Origin: Rhodospirillaceae bacterium
GTDB lineage: Bacteria > Pseudomonadota > Alphaproteobacteria > UBA8366
DNA: 35,571 nt
Direction of reading: 5' to 3'
Assembly: GCA_002716125.1 (NCBI GenBank)
Contig: PAZH01000037.1
Location: 1-35,571 of the forward strand
The position numbers were made by a program, and so were the translations under genes. Position 1 is the stretch's first letter. Each line of letters opens with the position of its first letter. The notes below the pieces were generated by a model that saw only the letters and a list, made by a program, of their open reading frames with translations, was not told the origin of the DNA and ran no database searches. Of the stretch, positions 23,318 through 31,135 are shown piece after piece.

Positions 23318-25024
23318 TTATTGACGGGCCAGCGGGCCGCGGAGCAGTTGGCCCGGTAAGGCGCCCGTATGCTCGTTCTCTTTCAGCACCACCTGGCCGG
23401 CGACCACCGTGGCCAGCATGCCATCCGCATACTGCTTCAGGCGCTTCGAGCCTGACGGCAGGTCGTGGACCACTGTCGGCATGCGCGGCTCGACCGTGTC
23501 CGGATTGAAGACGGTGATGTCCGCCACCAGTCCCTCGCGCAGCAGGCCGCGATCGTGGAAGCCCCAGTTTGTCGAGGTGTCGTAGGTGATCATGCGAACG
23601 GCTTCTTCGAGGGTGAATTCCTCGCGCTCACGCACCCAGTGGCTCAAAAGGTGCGTCTGCAGGGAGCTGTCCATAATCTGCGAGACGTGTGCGCCCGAAT
23701 CCGAGAACGTGACGTTCGAGCGCGGATGGCGCATCAGCGCCAAAGCGTCTTCCTGGTTCTCGTTCGCGAGCGGCTGGCGGAAGAACGCCTTGAAGTCGTT
23801 CTCGATGGCCAACTCGACCATCGCCGCGGCCGGGGAGATGCCGCGCTCGCGGCCGATCTCGGCGACGCTCGGATGCGGCAGCCGGATCTTGTCCATGTAA
23901 TAGAACATGTCCCACTCCGGCGGACGCGCCTCGGCGCCCACGATCTCCGGTCCGTCGTAGGGCCGGTCCGCGATATCGATCAGCTTCTGCTTCAAGGCCG
24001 GATCGGTCTTCAGCTTATTGAGCTGCTCATCGAGCGGCAGGGCGCGGAATTCCTTCCAGACATCCCAATTGTCGAACGGCGTCGCGGTTTCGAAGGACAG
24101 GATCGAGTTGATCTCGCGGCTGTGGACCTGCGTCCAAATGCGGGCCCCCTGCTGGTTCTCTTCCTCGATGATTTCGTAAAGCGCCTTCCATTGTCCCGGA
24201 TATTTCTTGCGGCTAAGGGAGCCGAAGGTCACCGGCCGGCCGCTCTTCTTCGAGAGGTCGGCGAGGCTGCGATAGACACCCATCATTTTTTGCATCTCGC
24301 CCCGTTCCATGGCGAGCTGGAAGATACCGGCCCCGGTCTCGCCCATCGCCATGACGATATCGCGGACTTCCTCGTCGGCCCCGATGCGGCTTGCGACGAA
24401 ACGGTCGTCGGAGGTCAGGTGACTCGGACTGCGCGAGGTCGAGAAACCCATCGCGCCCGCCGTCACCGCTTCCTTCACCGCGTTCTTCATCTTCTCCATA
24501 TCGTCTTCGGTGGCCTCTTCCTCGAAGGCCCGCTCGCCCATGACATAGGTGCGAAGCGCGGAGTGTCCGATATAACCGGCGTAGTTCAGGCCCTTCGGCA
24601 TCTTATCGACAGCCGCCATATACTCGGGATAGGTCTCCCAATCCCAATTGATCCCCTCGAGCATGGCGCTGCGGGAGATGTCTTCCGCCCGCTCCAGATT
24701 ACGGAACACAAAATCAGCCTCGCTCTCGCGGCAGGGCGCCAGGGTGAAACCGCAGTTCCCCATCACTGTCGTGGTGACGCCGTGATAGCAGGAGCAGCTG
24801 CCGAGCTGATCCCAAAAGACTTGAGCGTCCATATGGGTGTGGCCGTCGACAAAGCCCGGTGTCACGACATGACCTTCGGCGTCGAGCGTCTCTTCCGTGA
24901 TCTCGCCGTCAAGCTTGCCGATCCGGGCAATCTTGCCGTCCTTTACACCGACGTCGCCCCGATAGCGCGCACCGCCGGAGCCGTCCACAATCATGCCGTT
25001 CTTGATAATCAAGTCGTAACTCAT
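23318..25024 (-). CDS. Amidohydrolase, N-acyl-D-amino-acid deacylase (D-aminoacylase) type
   Basis: A 568-residue amidohydrolase of the D-aminoacylase/dihydroorotase class. The N-terminal beta-sandwich (MSYDLIIKNGMIVDGSG) leads to the metal motif VDGHTHMDAQ (His62, His64). Then come MGNCGFTLAP with the metal-bridging Cys91, IGHSALRTYVMG, GAMGFSTSRSPSH, and the catalytic aspartate in FSDSGAHVSQ. Such enzymes cut the N-acyl group from D-amino acids or related amides using zinc. The C-terminal sandwich returns with LREGLVADITVFNPDTV. The next gene upstream on the strand is a beta-hydroxyacid dehydrogenase. The family is certain; the exact substrate is not. Confidence 0.9.
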   Translation of the reverse strand: MSYDLIIKNGMIVDGSGGARYRGDVGVKDGKIARIGKLDGEITEETLDAEGHVVTPGFVDGHTHMDAQVFWDQLGSCSCYHGVTTTVMGNCGFTLAPCRESEADFVFRNLERAEDISRSAMLEGINWDWETYPEYMAAVDKMPKGLNYAGYIGHSALRTYVMGERAFEEEATEDDMEKMKNAVKEAVTAGAMGFSTSRSPSHLTSDDRFVASRIGADEEVRDIVMAMGETGAGIFQLAMERGEMQKMMGVYRSLADLSKKSGRPVTFGSLSRKKYPGQWKALYEIIEEENQQGARIWTQVHSREINSILSFETATPFDNWDVWKEFRALPLDEQLNKLKTDPALKQKLIDIADRPYDGPEIVGAEARPPEWDMFYYMDKIRLPHPSVAEIGRERGISPAAAMVELAIENDFKAFFRQPLANENQEDALALMRHPRSNVTFSDSGAHVSQIMDSSLQTHLLSHWVREREEFTLEEAVRMITYDTSTNWGFHDRGLLREGLVADITVFNPDTVEPRMPTVVHDLPSGSKRLKQYADGMLATVVAGQVVLKENEHTGALPGQLLRGPLARQ

Positions 25025-25094
25025 ATCGCCAATCCTTTCCCATTCCCCAATCCCGCCAGCCGGGACGTTTCCATGTCTTGCCGAATAATATGGG

Positions 25095-25985
25095 CTATTT
25101 GACGTCCGGGTCTATCAGCTTGCAGATGCTGCTCATGTCGAGATCGCCATGCCCGTTGTTCACGTGCTGCTGAAAGGCCGCCGCAGCCGCCGCGCCGATC
25201 GGTGTCGGCGAGGCCGCCATTTCGGCCGCCGCTTGCGCAAGGCGCAGGTCCTTCAGCATCAATTTCGCCATAAAGCCCGGCTTAAATTCGTTGCTCGCGG
25301 GGGATCCCGCCACCGCGCCCGGCATTGGGCAGCCGTGTTGCACGATCCAGGAACTGCCGCTTGAGGTCGAGATAACGTCCTGCAGCACCGCCCGGTCCAC
25401 GCCGAGTTTCTCGCCGAGCGCGAACGCCTCCGAGGTCACCAACATTATGGAGCCCGCGATCATGTTGTTGCAGATCTTCACGACCTGTCCCTGCCCCGGT
25501 CCGCCGCAATAGACGATGTTCTTGCCCATGCCTTCGAGGATCGGCCGCGCCTTGTCGAAGATTGCCTTCTCCCCGCCGCACATAAAGGTCAAGGTCGCGG
25601 CATCCGCTCCGGTCGTGCCGCCCGAGACCGGCGCATCGATCATCTCGAAACCCGCGGCCTTCGCCGCTTCATGCACCGCGACCGAGCTATCAACATCGAT
25701 GGTTGAACTGTCGATGAAGACGGTGCCCGGATCGGCCGAGCCGATCACGCCATCGCCGAGGAACACGTCTTTCACATTGCCGCCGACCGGTAGCATGGTG
25801 ACCACATAGTCGACGCCCTTGGCCGCATCCTGCACCGAAGCCGCGCGCTCCGCGCCGGACTGCACCAAAAAATTCACGGCCTCTTCCGAGAGATCGAAGA
25901 CCTTCAGGCTGTGCCCCGCCGAGATGAGGTTCCGCGCCATCGGGCCGCCCATGTTTCCGACCCCGATAAAACCGATTTTAGACAT
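25095..25985 (-). CDS. NAD(P)-dependent beta-hydroxyacid dehydrogenase (3-hydroxyisobutyrate dehydrogenase family)
   Basis: A 296-residue member of the 3-hydroxyisobutyrate/6-phosphogluconate dehydrogenase family. The Rossmann GFIGVGNMGGPMA lies at residues 5-17, the substrate motif DAPVSGG at 117-123, and the catalytic Lys170 with Asn174 in VVKICNNMIAG. Family members include 3-hydroxyisobutyrate dehydrogenase (valine breakdown), tartronate semialdehyde reductase and L-threonate dehydrogenase. The flanking genes do not include mmsA, so valine breakdown is not supported over the others. The gene is followed by the D-aminoacylase after 70 bases. Confidence 0.9.
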   Translation of the reverse strand: MSKIGFIGVGNMGGPMARNLISAGHSLKVFDLSEEAVNFLVQSGAERAASVQDAAKGVDYVVTMLPVGGNVKDVFLGDGVIGSADPGTVFIDSSTIDVDSSVAVHEAAKAAGFEMIDAPVSGGTTGADAATLTFMCGGEKAIFDKARPILEGMGKNIVYCGGPGQGQVVKICNNMIAGSIMLVTSEAFALGEKLGVDRAVLQDVISTSSGSSWIVQHGCPMPGAVAGSPASNEFKPGFMAKLMLKDLRLAQAAAEMAASPTPIGAAAAAAFQQHVNNGHGDLDMSSICKLIDPDVK

Positions 25986-26016
25986 GTTTCTGCTCTTTCT
26001 TCTTTGTGTGTGCGCT

Positions 26017-26086
26017 TATGCTTCGACAAGCTCAGCATGAGGAATCAATAAAAGTTACCTCACCCTGAGCGTGTCGAAGGGCGAGG
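26017..26086. repeat. Intergenic palindromes, family 2
   Basis: Between the cysteine-dioxygenase-like cupin stop and the dehydrogenase start lie two opposing copies: one near 26017-26043 (CTTCGACAAGCTCAGCATGA) and one near 26058-26086 (CTCACCCTGAGCGTGTCGAA). Each can form a hairpin with an arm of about 10 bp. This is the third site of this family in the window. Confidence 0.72.
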
Positions 26087-26099
26087 TGCGATTCAAAAG

Positions 26100-26660
26100 T
26101 TAATCGTTCCGTTTCCGCTTCGGACAGGGCCGAACGACCTTCGCCTCCGGATCGAATTCGTGGCGGTCCGTGAAGGCCAGGCTGCGTCCATAGATATGCA
26201 GCGAAACCGACGGTACGTCGCCTTCGTTGTGGACGCTGTGAATATCGTTCGGCAGCAAGGTACAGATATCGCCGTGGCGCATGACCATCTCGTGATAGTT
26301 CTCGAGATCGGCATAGCCCTCTTTCGTTCCGTCGTCCTTGCGCAGCCAGGTGACATTCTTCTCCGCCCCGTCGATGCCGACGACGCAGCCCCAGGTCTGA
26401 TGGTCGTGCGGCAACACCCCGCCGCCGGGCGACCAGCAGACGGTCTCGACCAACAGGTCTTCCGGCTCTTCATGGATGACCGTGATCCCGATGCCCTGCG
26501 ATTCCTCGACCCGATAGTGACTATCGTTCACCCAGTCCTTGGCATCTGCGATCTTCTGCGCCAGCGGTGCCACCCGCTGCAAGATATCTTTCGGGTCCGT
26601 GTGCGCGGCCTGCACGGCTTTCACATCGGCGATGAATTGGTCCATCGAATAATCCGCCAC
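26100..26660 (-). CDS. Cysteine-dioxygenase-like cupin
   Basis: A 186-residue cupin of the cysteine dioxygenase/thiol dioxygenase fold. The motif GGGVLPHDHQTWGCVVGI carries the first two metal histidines and NDIHSVHNEGD carries the third. Members add oxygen to thiols, forming sulfinic acids, or are uncharacterised metal enzymes of this fold. A GTG at 26660 preceded by GGAGAGAGA is chosen over an ATG five codons later. It is divergent from the ATC-hydrolase-type gene pair across a repeat-rich gap. Because ATC hydrolase yields N-carbamoyl-L-cysteine, a thiol enzyme beside it hints at a shared sulfur route, but this is inference. Confidence 0.75.
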   Translation of the reverse strand: MADYSMDQFIADVKAVQAAHTDPKDILQRVAPLAQKIADAKDWVNDSHYRVEESQGIGITVIHEEPEDLLVETVCWSPGGGVLPHDHQTWGCVVGIDGAEKNVTWLRKDDGTKEGYADLENYHEMVMRHGDICTLLPNDIHSVHNEGDVPSVSLHIYGRSLAFTDRHEFDPEAKVVRPCPKRKRND

Positions 26661-26740
26661 GGTCTCTCTCCTGCCATGAAAATGTTCGGTGAATGATATA
26701 TGAGCGGTCCCGTGATTCACTAGGCCGATTAGGTCTATTT

Positions 26741-26917
26741 GTCATTCCGGGACGCTCGAAGCGTGAACCCGGATCAGCTCGTCATTCCCGCGCTCTACAA
26801 ACGTCATTCCTGGGCGCCCGAAGGGTGAACCCCGATCAGCTCGTCATTCCCGCGGAGGCGGGAATCTAAGCGGCTCGGTATTGGCCCTTTCTGGATTCCC
26901 GCATTCGCGGGAATGAC
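26741..26917. repeat. Intergenic repeat block, family 1 with 52-base direct repeats
   Basis: The 347-base gap between the divergent cupin and ATC-hydrolase-type genes holds no gene but carries a repeat block. A 52-base unit occurs twice in direct orientation, 26741-26792 and 26803-26854, with only a few mismatches (shared core GATCAGCTCGTCATTCCCGC). The second copy runs into a palindrome (CATTCCCGCGGAGGCGGGAA), and an inverted copy closes the block at about 26892-26917. These are the same CATTCCCGC elements as at 2420-2490 and 31001-31074. Promoters for both genes must lie in the remaining flanks. Confidence 0.8.
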
Positions 26918-27007
26918 GAAGGGTGGAAAACCGGCCAAATCCCCATTGATGTGACTAGCGGGAGAGTGCACCCTTCACGCAACGAAATAGGAACGGGAGA
27001 GAGCGCC

Positions 27008-27499
27008 ATGGATATCAATGAAATACCGGTGCTGCTGAGACGCGAGATCGAGGCGCGGATTGCGGGCCCCTTGATCAAGGCCTTCATGGAAGAGTTCGGG
27101 AAAGAGAAAACCATCGAGATCGCGTCGGGTGTGATCTTGAAACTCGCGCAGGAGAACGGCCGTGACCTGGCGTCGCGCGCCGGCGGCAATTCCTTCGACG
27201 ACCTGGCCAACGCCACCACCCAATGGTCGGCGGGGGGTGCGATCGAACGCGAGGTTCTCGACAAGAGCGAGAAGAACTACGACTTCAATATCGTGCGCTG
27301 CAAATACGCTGAGATGTACAAAGAGCTCGGCCTCGCGGATATGGGTTTCATTTTCTCCTGCGGGCGCGACGGCAGCATGTACAGCGGCTTCAACGAGAAA
27401 ATTAAGCTCGAGCGCACCCAGACCATCATGCAGGGCGCCGCCTATTGCGATTTCCGGCTGTCAATCGACGAAGAAGCGGCCTCCGACGACAAAGGCTAA
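27008..27499 (+). CDS. ATC-hydrolase-family protein (L-2-amino-thiazoline-4-carboxylate hydrolase type), copy 1
   Basis: A 163-residue protein matching the L-2-amino-thiazoline-4-carboxylate hydrolase family. The signature region IVRCKYAEMYKELG, FIFSCGRDG and ERTQTIMQGAAYCDF is present, with conserved cysteines in each. The characterised enzyme opens the thiazoline ring to N-carbamoyl-L-cysteine in Pseudomonas cysteine formation; most homologues are uncharacterised. The protein is shorter than a 200+ residue member. The ATG at 27008 has a GGGAGAGAGCG region upstream. The second homologue starts 4 bases after its stop (ATG 27504). The two may form a hetero-oligomer (inference). Confidence 0.78.
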   Translation: MDINEIPVLLRREIEARIAGPLIKAFMEEFGKEKTIEIASGVILKLAQENGRDLASRAGGNSFDDLANATTQWSAGGAIEREVLDKSEKNYDFNIVRCKYAEMYKELGLADMGFIFSCGRDGSMYSGFNEKIKLERTQTIMQGAAYCDFRLSIDEEAASDDKG

Positions 27500-27503
27500 C
27501 GCC

Positions 27504-28181
27504 ATGACCGAGGAGATCCGACCCGGTTTGTCAGACATGATCCAATCGGGGGCGGCAACACTTATGCCGGACATCCTGGCGGCGAAGGCCCCGGACCTGA
27601 CCTGGGCCGATCTGTCGGATGAGATCGAAGCCGAGAAAGCGGCGATCCTGGCCGATGGGCGCGTGCCGCCGTCGGACCCGCAATCGCAAAGTCTCGCGGA
27701 TCTGTCGGCCTACATGCTCGCCATGTACCGCATCCTCTGGCAGCGGACCGGCGACCGCCTCGGCGCCATCGACATCTGCCGTCACGTCGCGACTACGGCG
27801 TTCAAGTCAGGCGTGATGGGGCACATCGAACGGCGTTTCAAGATCGACCTCGACCAACCGGAGGAGGCGTTCGAGCGGATCGCGGAGAATTTCCTCCAAG
27901 GCGGTCAGGAGGTCTTCGGCGAGAAGTTCAAATACACGCAGGAAACCCTCACCGACGATTTCAACTCGGTCATGATCCAGCGCTGCTTCTTCAACGATTT
28001 CCTACGCGGCAACCAGGCCCCGGAACTGATCCCGGTCTTCTGCGCCTGCGACAACATCTGGGCCGACGAGATCAACAAGGAAAAATACGGCGTCACCTTC
28101 CAACGCCCCAGCCTCCTCTCCCTCGGCGACGACGCCTGCCGGTTCCAATTCAAGCGGCGAGAGGAAGGAGGGAAATCCTGA
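27504..28181 (+). CDS. ATC-hydrolase-family protein, diverged copy 2
   Basis: A 225-residue paralogue of the preceding gene, diverged but with the same C-terminal plan: MIQRCFFNDFLRGNQAPELIPVF, CACDNIWADEI, and a late RPSLLSLGDDACRFQF. The R-x-x-x-x-x-x-G-x-x-x-C-x-F pattern aligns with RTQTIMQGAAYCDF in copy 1. The N-terminal 100 residues are helical, with no match I recognise. It is the second gene of a two-gene operon, 4 bases after copy 1. It may be a partner subunit or have a changed substrate. The function is not established. Confidence 0.75.
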   Translation: MTEEIRPGLSDMIQSGAATLMPDILAAKAPDLTWADLSDEIEAEKAAILADGRVPPSDPQSQSLADLSAYMLAMYRILWQRTGDRLGAIDICRHVATTAFKSGVMGHIERRFKIDLDQPEEAFERIAENFLQGGQEVFGEKFKYTQETLTDDFNSVMIQRCFFNDFLRGNQAPELIPVFCACDNIWADEINKEKYGVTFQRPSLLSLGDDACRFQFKRREEGGKS

Positions 28182-28215
28182 GATAATCAGGTTTTCCCTG
28201 AGACTTTCTCATTCG

Positions 28216-28701
28216 TCAGAGCCAGACGGGACTGTCGATTGGCACGACGGCCACGAGAATTTTGTCGACGGTCCGGCCGTCGGAGGCAAGCGGCAAGGAT
28301 AGAATTTCGTGATGGAACTTGCGGCCGTCTTGGCGCACATCTCGGATGGCGTGAAGCGGCGAGCCGCTTTCGGCGATCACCGTATATTGTTCGATGAGAA
28401 ACGCGCGTCGTTCCGCCGCCGGAACTTCATCCACGTATTTACCGGTCAGGTCATATCCGCGTTGTGCAGCGACTTTCGATCCAAAAACGCGGTACCGGAA
28501 TTTGAAGGGATCGCTACGTTCAACATCCAAGAGCACCAAATTCCCGAGGATGTATTTCAGATCAATGGGGTCGAAGGTATCCCAACCCGGCAATGGACTC
28601 CCGCGCTTCCTTTCGTCCCAATCCTCAAACAGCTGGCGTACCGTGGGGGATTGGATTTTACCCACAATCGTGTCCGGGTTGTCGCCATCGTGAATACACA
28701 T
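28216..28701 (-). CDS. PAS-domain protein (PAS_5 type)
   Basis: A 161-residue single-domain PAS protein of the PAS_5 type: early RQLFEDWDERKRGSPLPGW, then IDLKYILGNLVLLDVER, FRYRVFGSKV and DLTGKYVDEVP, ending LPLASDGRTVDKILVAVVP. It is the intact counterpart of the frameshifted gene at 19187-19679 (shared RYRxxG, TGKY/TGRY and LPLADDR/LPLASDGR motifs). No output domain is present. Ligand and partner are unknown. It converges on the ATC-hydrolase gene pair. The upstream gap contains no gene. Confidence 0.8.
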   Translation of the reverse strand: MCIHDGDNPDTIVGKIQSPTVRQLFEDWDERKRGSPLPGWDTFDPIDLKYILGNLVLLDVERSDPFKFRYRVFGSKVAAQRGYDLTGKYVDEVPAAERRAFLIEQYTVIAESGSPLHAIRDVRQDGRKFHHEILSLPLASDGRTVDKILVAVVPIDSPVWL

Positions 28702-28999
28702 TTACAGATTTGACCCTTTGCCGCGCAAAACGCCCGGACGCAATTTTTCGATACAGCCGTCGTTGTGAATGACGGCGGCATTCGACGCAAATCAAATCAC
28801 CAAAGTTTCATTCGGCCACCTATCCCCGTTTTCCCCGCCAGGTGTCGTTCAAGCCGCGGCGGCGGAACCCGAGAAATACCCCGGCCTCATGCTCTGGAAT
28901 TCGCTTCCCTTTGCCGTGTACTTATAAATGGACCCGGCGCTGTGTGTATCGGCGTTTATTCGCGTGAACCCATCAGCTCTTTAGGAGCGCACGAAACCA
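28702..28999. other. Intergenic region between divergent PAS gene and C45-type gene
   Basis: About 300 bases with no coding sequence I can support. The segment is more AT-rich than its flanks in places (AATTTTTCG near 28742, TATAAATGG near 28925) and presumably holds promoters for both divergent genes. The ribosome site AGGAGC precedes the ATG at 29000. No palindromic repeats of either family are present. Confidence 0.5.
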
Positions 29000-30082
29000 A
29001 TGAAACCGACCATTCACCATGCCACCATTCGCGGTGACGCTTATGCCGTCGGGCGCGGCCTCGGCGAAGCGGTGCGTCCGCACATGACGGCTGTGACCGG
29101 TGCCTCCGAGGAGTTCCGCGCACTCGATACGCGCTGGCGCGGTTCAGAACTGGTGCGGCATCTGCTGGAAGCCGCCCGCGCGGTCTTCCCCGACTACATT
29201 CGAGAGCTCGAGGGTATGGCGGATGGGGCCGGCGTCGATTTCGACACATTGTTCGTTTGGAACTGTCGGGGCGACTTGCGCTACCCGCCCGGAACGGTCT
29301 CGCCGCGCGTGGAAGCGGCGGTGGCCGATGGCTGCACCACCGTCATGCTCCCGGCGGGCCATGATCCCGCCGCGCCGGACGATGCGTTGATCGCCCACAA
29401 CGAGGACGGGTCGGAAGAGCTCGACGGCCATTGCTTCTGGGTCCGGGTCGAGCGCGACGGCGGCATTCCGTTCTCAAGCTTCCTTTACCCCGGCATGCTC
29501 CCGGGACACACGCTGGCCGTTAACGATACCGGCTTGGTTTAAACCATCAACAACATCCGGGCCGAAGACCTGGGACCCGGGATACCCCGACATTTTATCT
29601 CCCGTGCAGTTCTGGATTGCGGCGACATCGCTTCCGCATTGGCTATCCTCGGCCGGACGGATCGCGCTAGCGGTTTTCACCATGCACTTGGCAACGCCGC
29701 CGAGGGGCGCGTCGTCTCCGTAGAAGCCCCCGCGAGCGGTTGCCGCGCGAACGAGGTCGAGTGCCCGGTCGCCCACGCCAACCATCTAGTCGACCCGGAA
29801 TTAGCCCATGTCGAACAACAGGTCACCCGCTCCTCCGCATTCCGACAGCAAGCCGCCAATGAAATGACGACGACGGGCGAGACGCCGGAGGCCATCCTGT
29901 TTCACGAAGGTGAAACCGCCACGACGTCGATCCACCGCCGGCCGTCTCCGGAAGAGGACGACTATGGCTTCACTTTAGCGACGGCGGTCTTTCGACTTGG
30001 TCCAGCCGGAATCGATTGGCGTCTCCACAAGGACGTCGAAAACCAGGATGTCTATCGTGGCCGGGTTGGCCTGAGCGCCTAA
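29000..30082 (+). pseudogene. C45-type Ntn-hydrolase/acyltransferase interrupted by TAA
   Basis: The 361-codon frame encodes a C45-like (acyl-CoA:6-aminopenicillanate acyltransferase-type) Ntn hydrolase. The N-terminal part has GRGLGEAVRPHM and LEGMADGAGVDFDTLFVWN, then the autoproteolytic nucleophile Cys112 in VADGCTTVML and the typical IAHNEDGSEE. Codon 181 is TAA at 29540-29542 (NDTGLV-stop-TINNIR), after which the same frame runs on with IPRHFISRAVLDC and FHHALGNA to 30082. Intact relatives usually read G-L-x-x-T-x-N-N at that point, so a single C-to-T change (CAA to TAA) would explain it. TAA cannot be selenocysteine. It is a pseudogene unless the base is a sequence error. Confidence 0.8.
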
Positions 30083-30136
30083 GCACCCCGGCTGCCGCGA
30101 GTCGGGTCGGGATCCTGCGGCGGCGAGTAAAGCGGT

Positions 30137-30892
30137 CTAAAACTTCGAGAACAGGCTCGTAAAGCCGCTGAACTGATCCTTGATGCCGAAGCTGCGGAGT
30201 GCGTGCCAGTAGGTCACGACGTTGATGCTGATCACCGGTTTACCGAGCCAGCGTTCGGCTTCGTCGGCGATGCGGGCCCCCGGCAGATTGGCGCCGAACT
30301 GGACTAGGCATTCGACGGAGGGGTCGTCGATTTCCTTGAAGGCGTTGACGATTTCCTCGTCTGTTAGATGGCAGTAGGTGGCCGGGCTTTTGCCCTGCAG
30401 ATGGTTGTATTTGACGATGTCGTAGCCGAGCTCGCCGAAGATGCCCTCCATCTTGGGCTCGATGGTTTTGTAGTAGGGCTCGACGATGGAGATTTTCTTT
30501 TTGATGCCGTGAAGCTTGAGCGCCTCGCGCACGCCGTCGACCGCGAGGGTCACGCCGATGTCGCGTCCAGCCCGGTCTTTCATGCGTTTCCGCAAGTCCT
30601 CGACCGACGCCAGGGTGCCGCCCCAAACGGACAAGGCCGAGATACCGAGGACGAGATAATCCGGCTCACAGGTCATGACCCGCTCGACCGCGCCGTCGAG
30701 CCCCGCGTCGATCAGCTCGATGCTCTTGTCGAAACTGTTGTCGTCCGTCGTCGGGATGTTCTCGATATGCATACGGCCGAGGTGATTGGTCACGCCGGGC
30801 GGGCGCATGTCGTCGTATTCCGGCTGTACCACCGTATTGGTCGAGGGCGTGGTCACCCCCATCTTGGCCCGATATCCGAGATAGTCGACCAT
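30137..30892 (-). CDS. Asp/Glu racemase/maleate isomerase/arylmalonate decarboxylase family protein
   Basis: A 251-residue member of the Asp/Glu/hydantoin racemase and maleate isomerase superfamily. Recognisable stretches are MGVTTPSTNTVVQPEY at the N-terminus and ARIADEAERWLGKPVISIN near the end. The two cysteines normally needed by this family are not where I expect them: the first reads GISALSVWGG, and near the second, ECLVQFGANL, the cysteine is shifted by one from the usual C-V-Q position. Chemistry is therefore uncertain. Location after hyuA and hyuB on the same strand suggests it works on hydantoin or oxoproline-type compounds. ATG 30892 fits the GGGGGAG site. Confidence 0.82.
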   Translation of the reverse strand: MVDYLGYRAKMGVTTPSTNTVVQPEYDDMRPPGVTNHLGRMHIENIPTTDDNSFDKSIELIDAGLDGAVERVMTCEPDYLVLGISALSVWGGTLASVEDLRKRMKDRAGRDIGVTLAVDGVREALKLHGIKKKISIVEPYYKTIEPKMEGIFGELGYDIVKYNHLQGKSPATYCHLTDEEIVNAFKEIDDPSVECLVQFGANLPGARIADEAERWLGKPVISINVVTYWHALRSFGIKDQFSGFTSLFSKF

Positions 30893-31000
30893 CGCATTCA
30901 CTCCCCCTTAAATCATCGAGCGGGACAGGATAAACGATTCAGCGTCCCGGCACGATTTCTAGACTCCGGATTCTAACACCGGAAATTTCTAATTAATCCC

Positions 31001-31074
31001 GTCATTCCCGCGAAGGCGGGAATCTAGAACATCGCAAAACCGAGCACCGGGATTCCCGCCTTCGCGGGAATGAC
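31001..31074. repeat. Paired intergenic palindromes, family 1
   Basis: A CATTCCCGCGAAGGCGGGAA palindrome and an inverted copy (ATTCCCGCCTTCGCGGGAAT) flank a spacer of about 30 bases. Both arms match the elements at 2420-2490 and 26741-26917. It lies in the 243-base gap between hyuB and the racemase gene, which otherwise shows nothing coding. Confidence 0.82.
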
Positions 31075-31135
31075 GGCAGAGACAAGCTGATCCACGAATT
31101 GGCGATATCAGCACGCAATTCTATCTCCCTCCGCG

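Noticed and set aside
23465..25102. A 545-codon open frame on the plus strand.
   Set aside because: It is antisense to the well-supported D-aminoacylase gene, has no domain I recognise and a composition typical of GC-rich shadow frames.
26741..26917. CRISPR array.
   Set aside because: There are only two direct 52-base units with a 10-base spacer and internal palindromes, no regular spacers and no cas genes.
29540..29542. Recoding of the TAA in the C45-type gene.
   Set aside because: Same reason: TAA is used as an ordinary stop elsewhere in the window.
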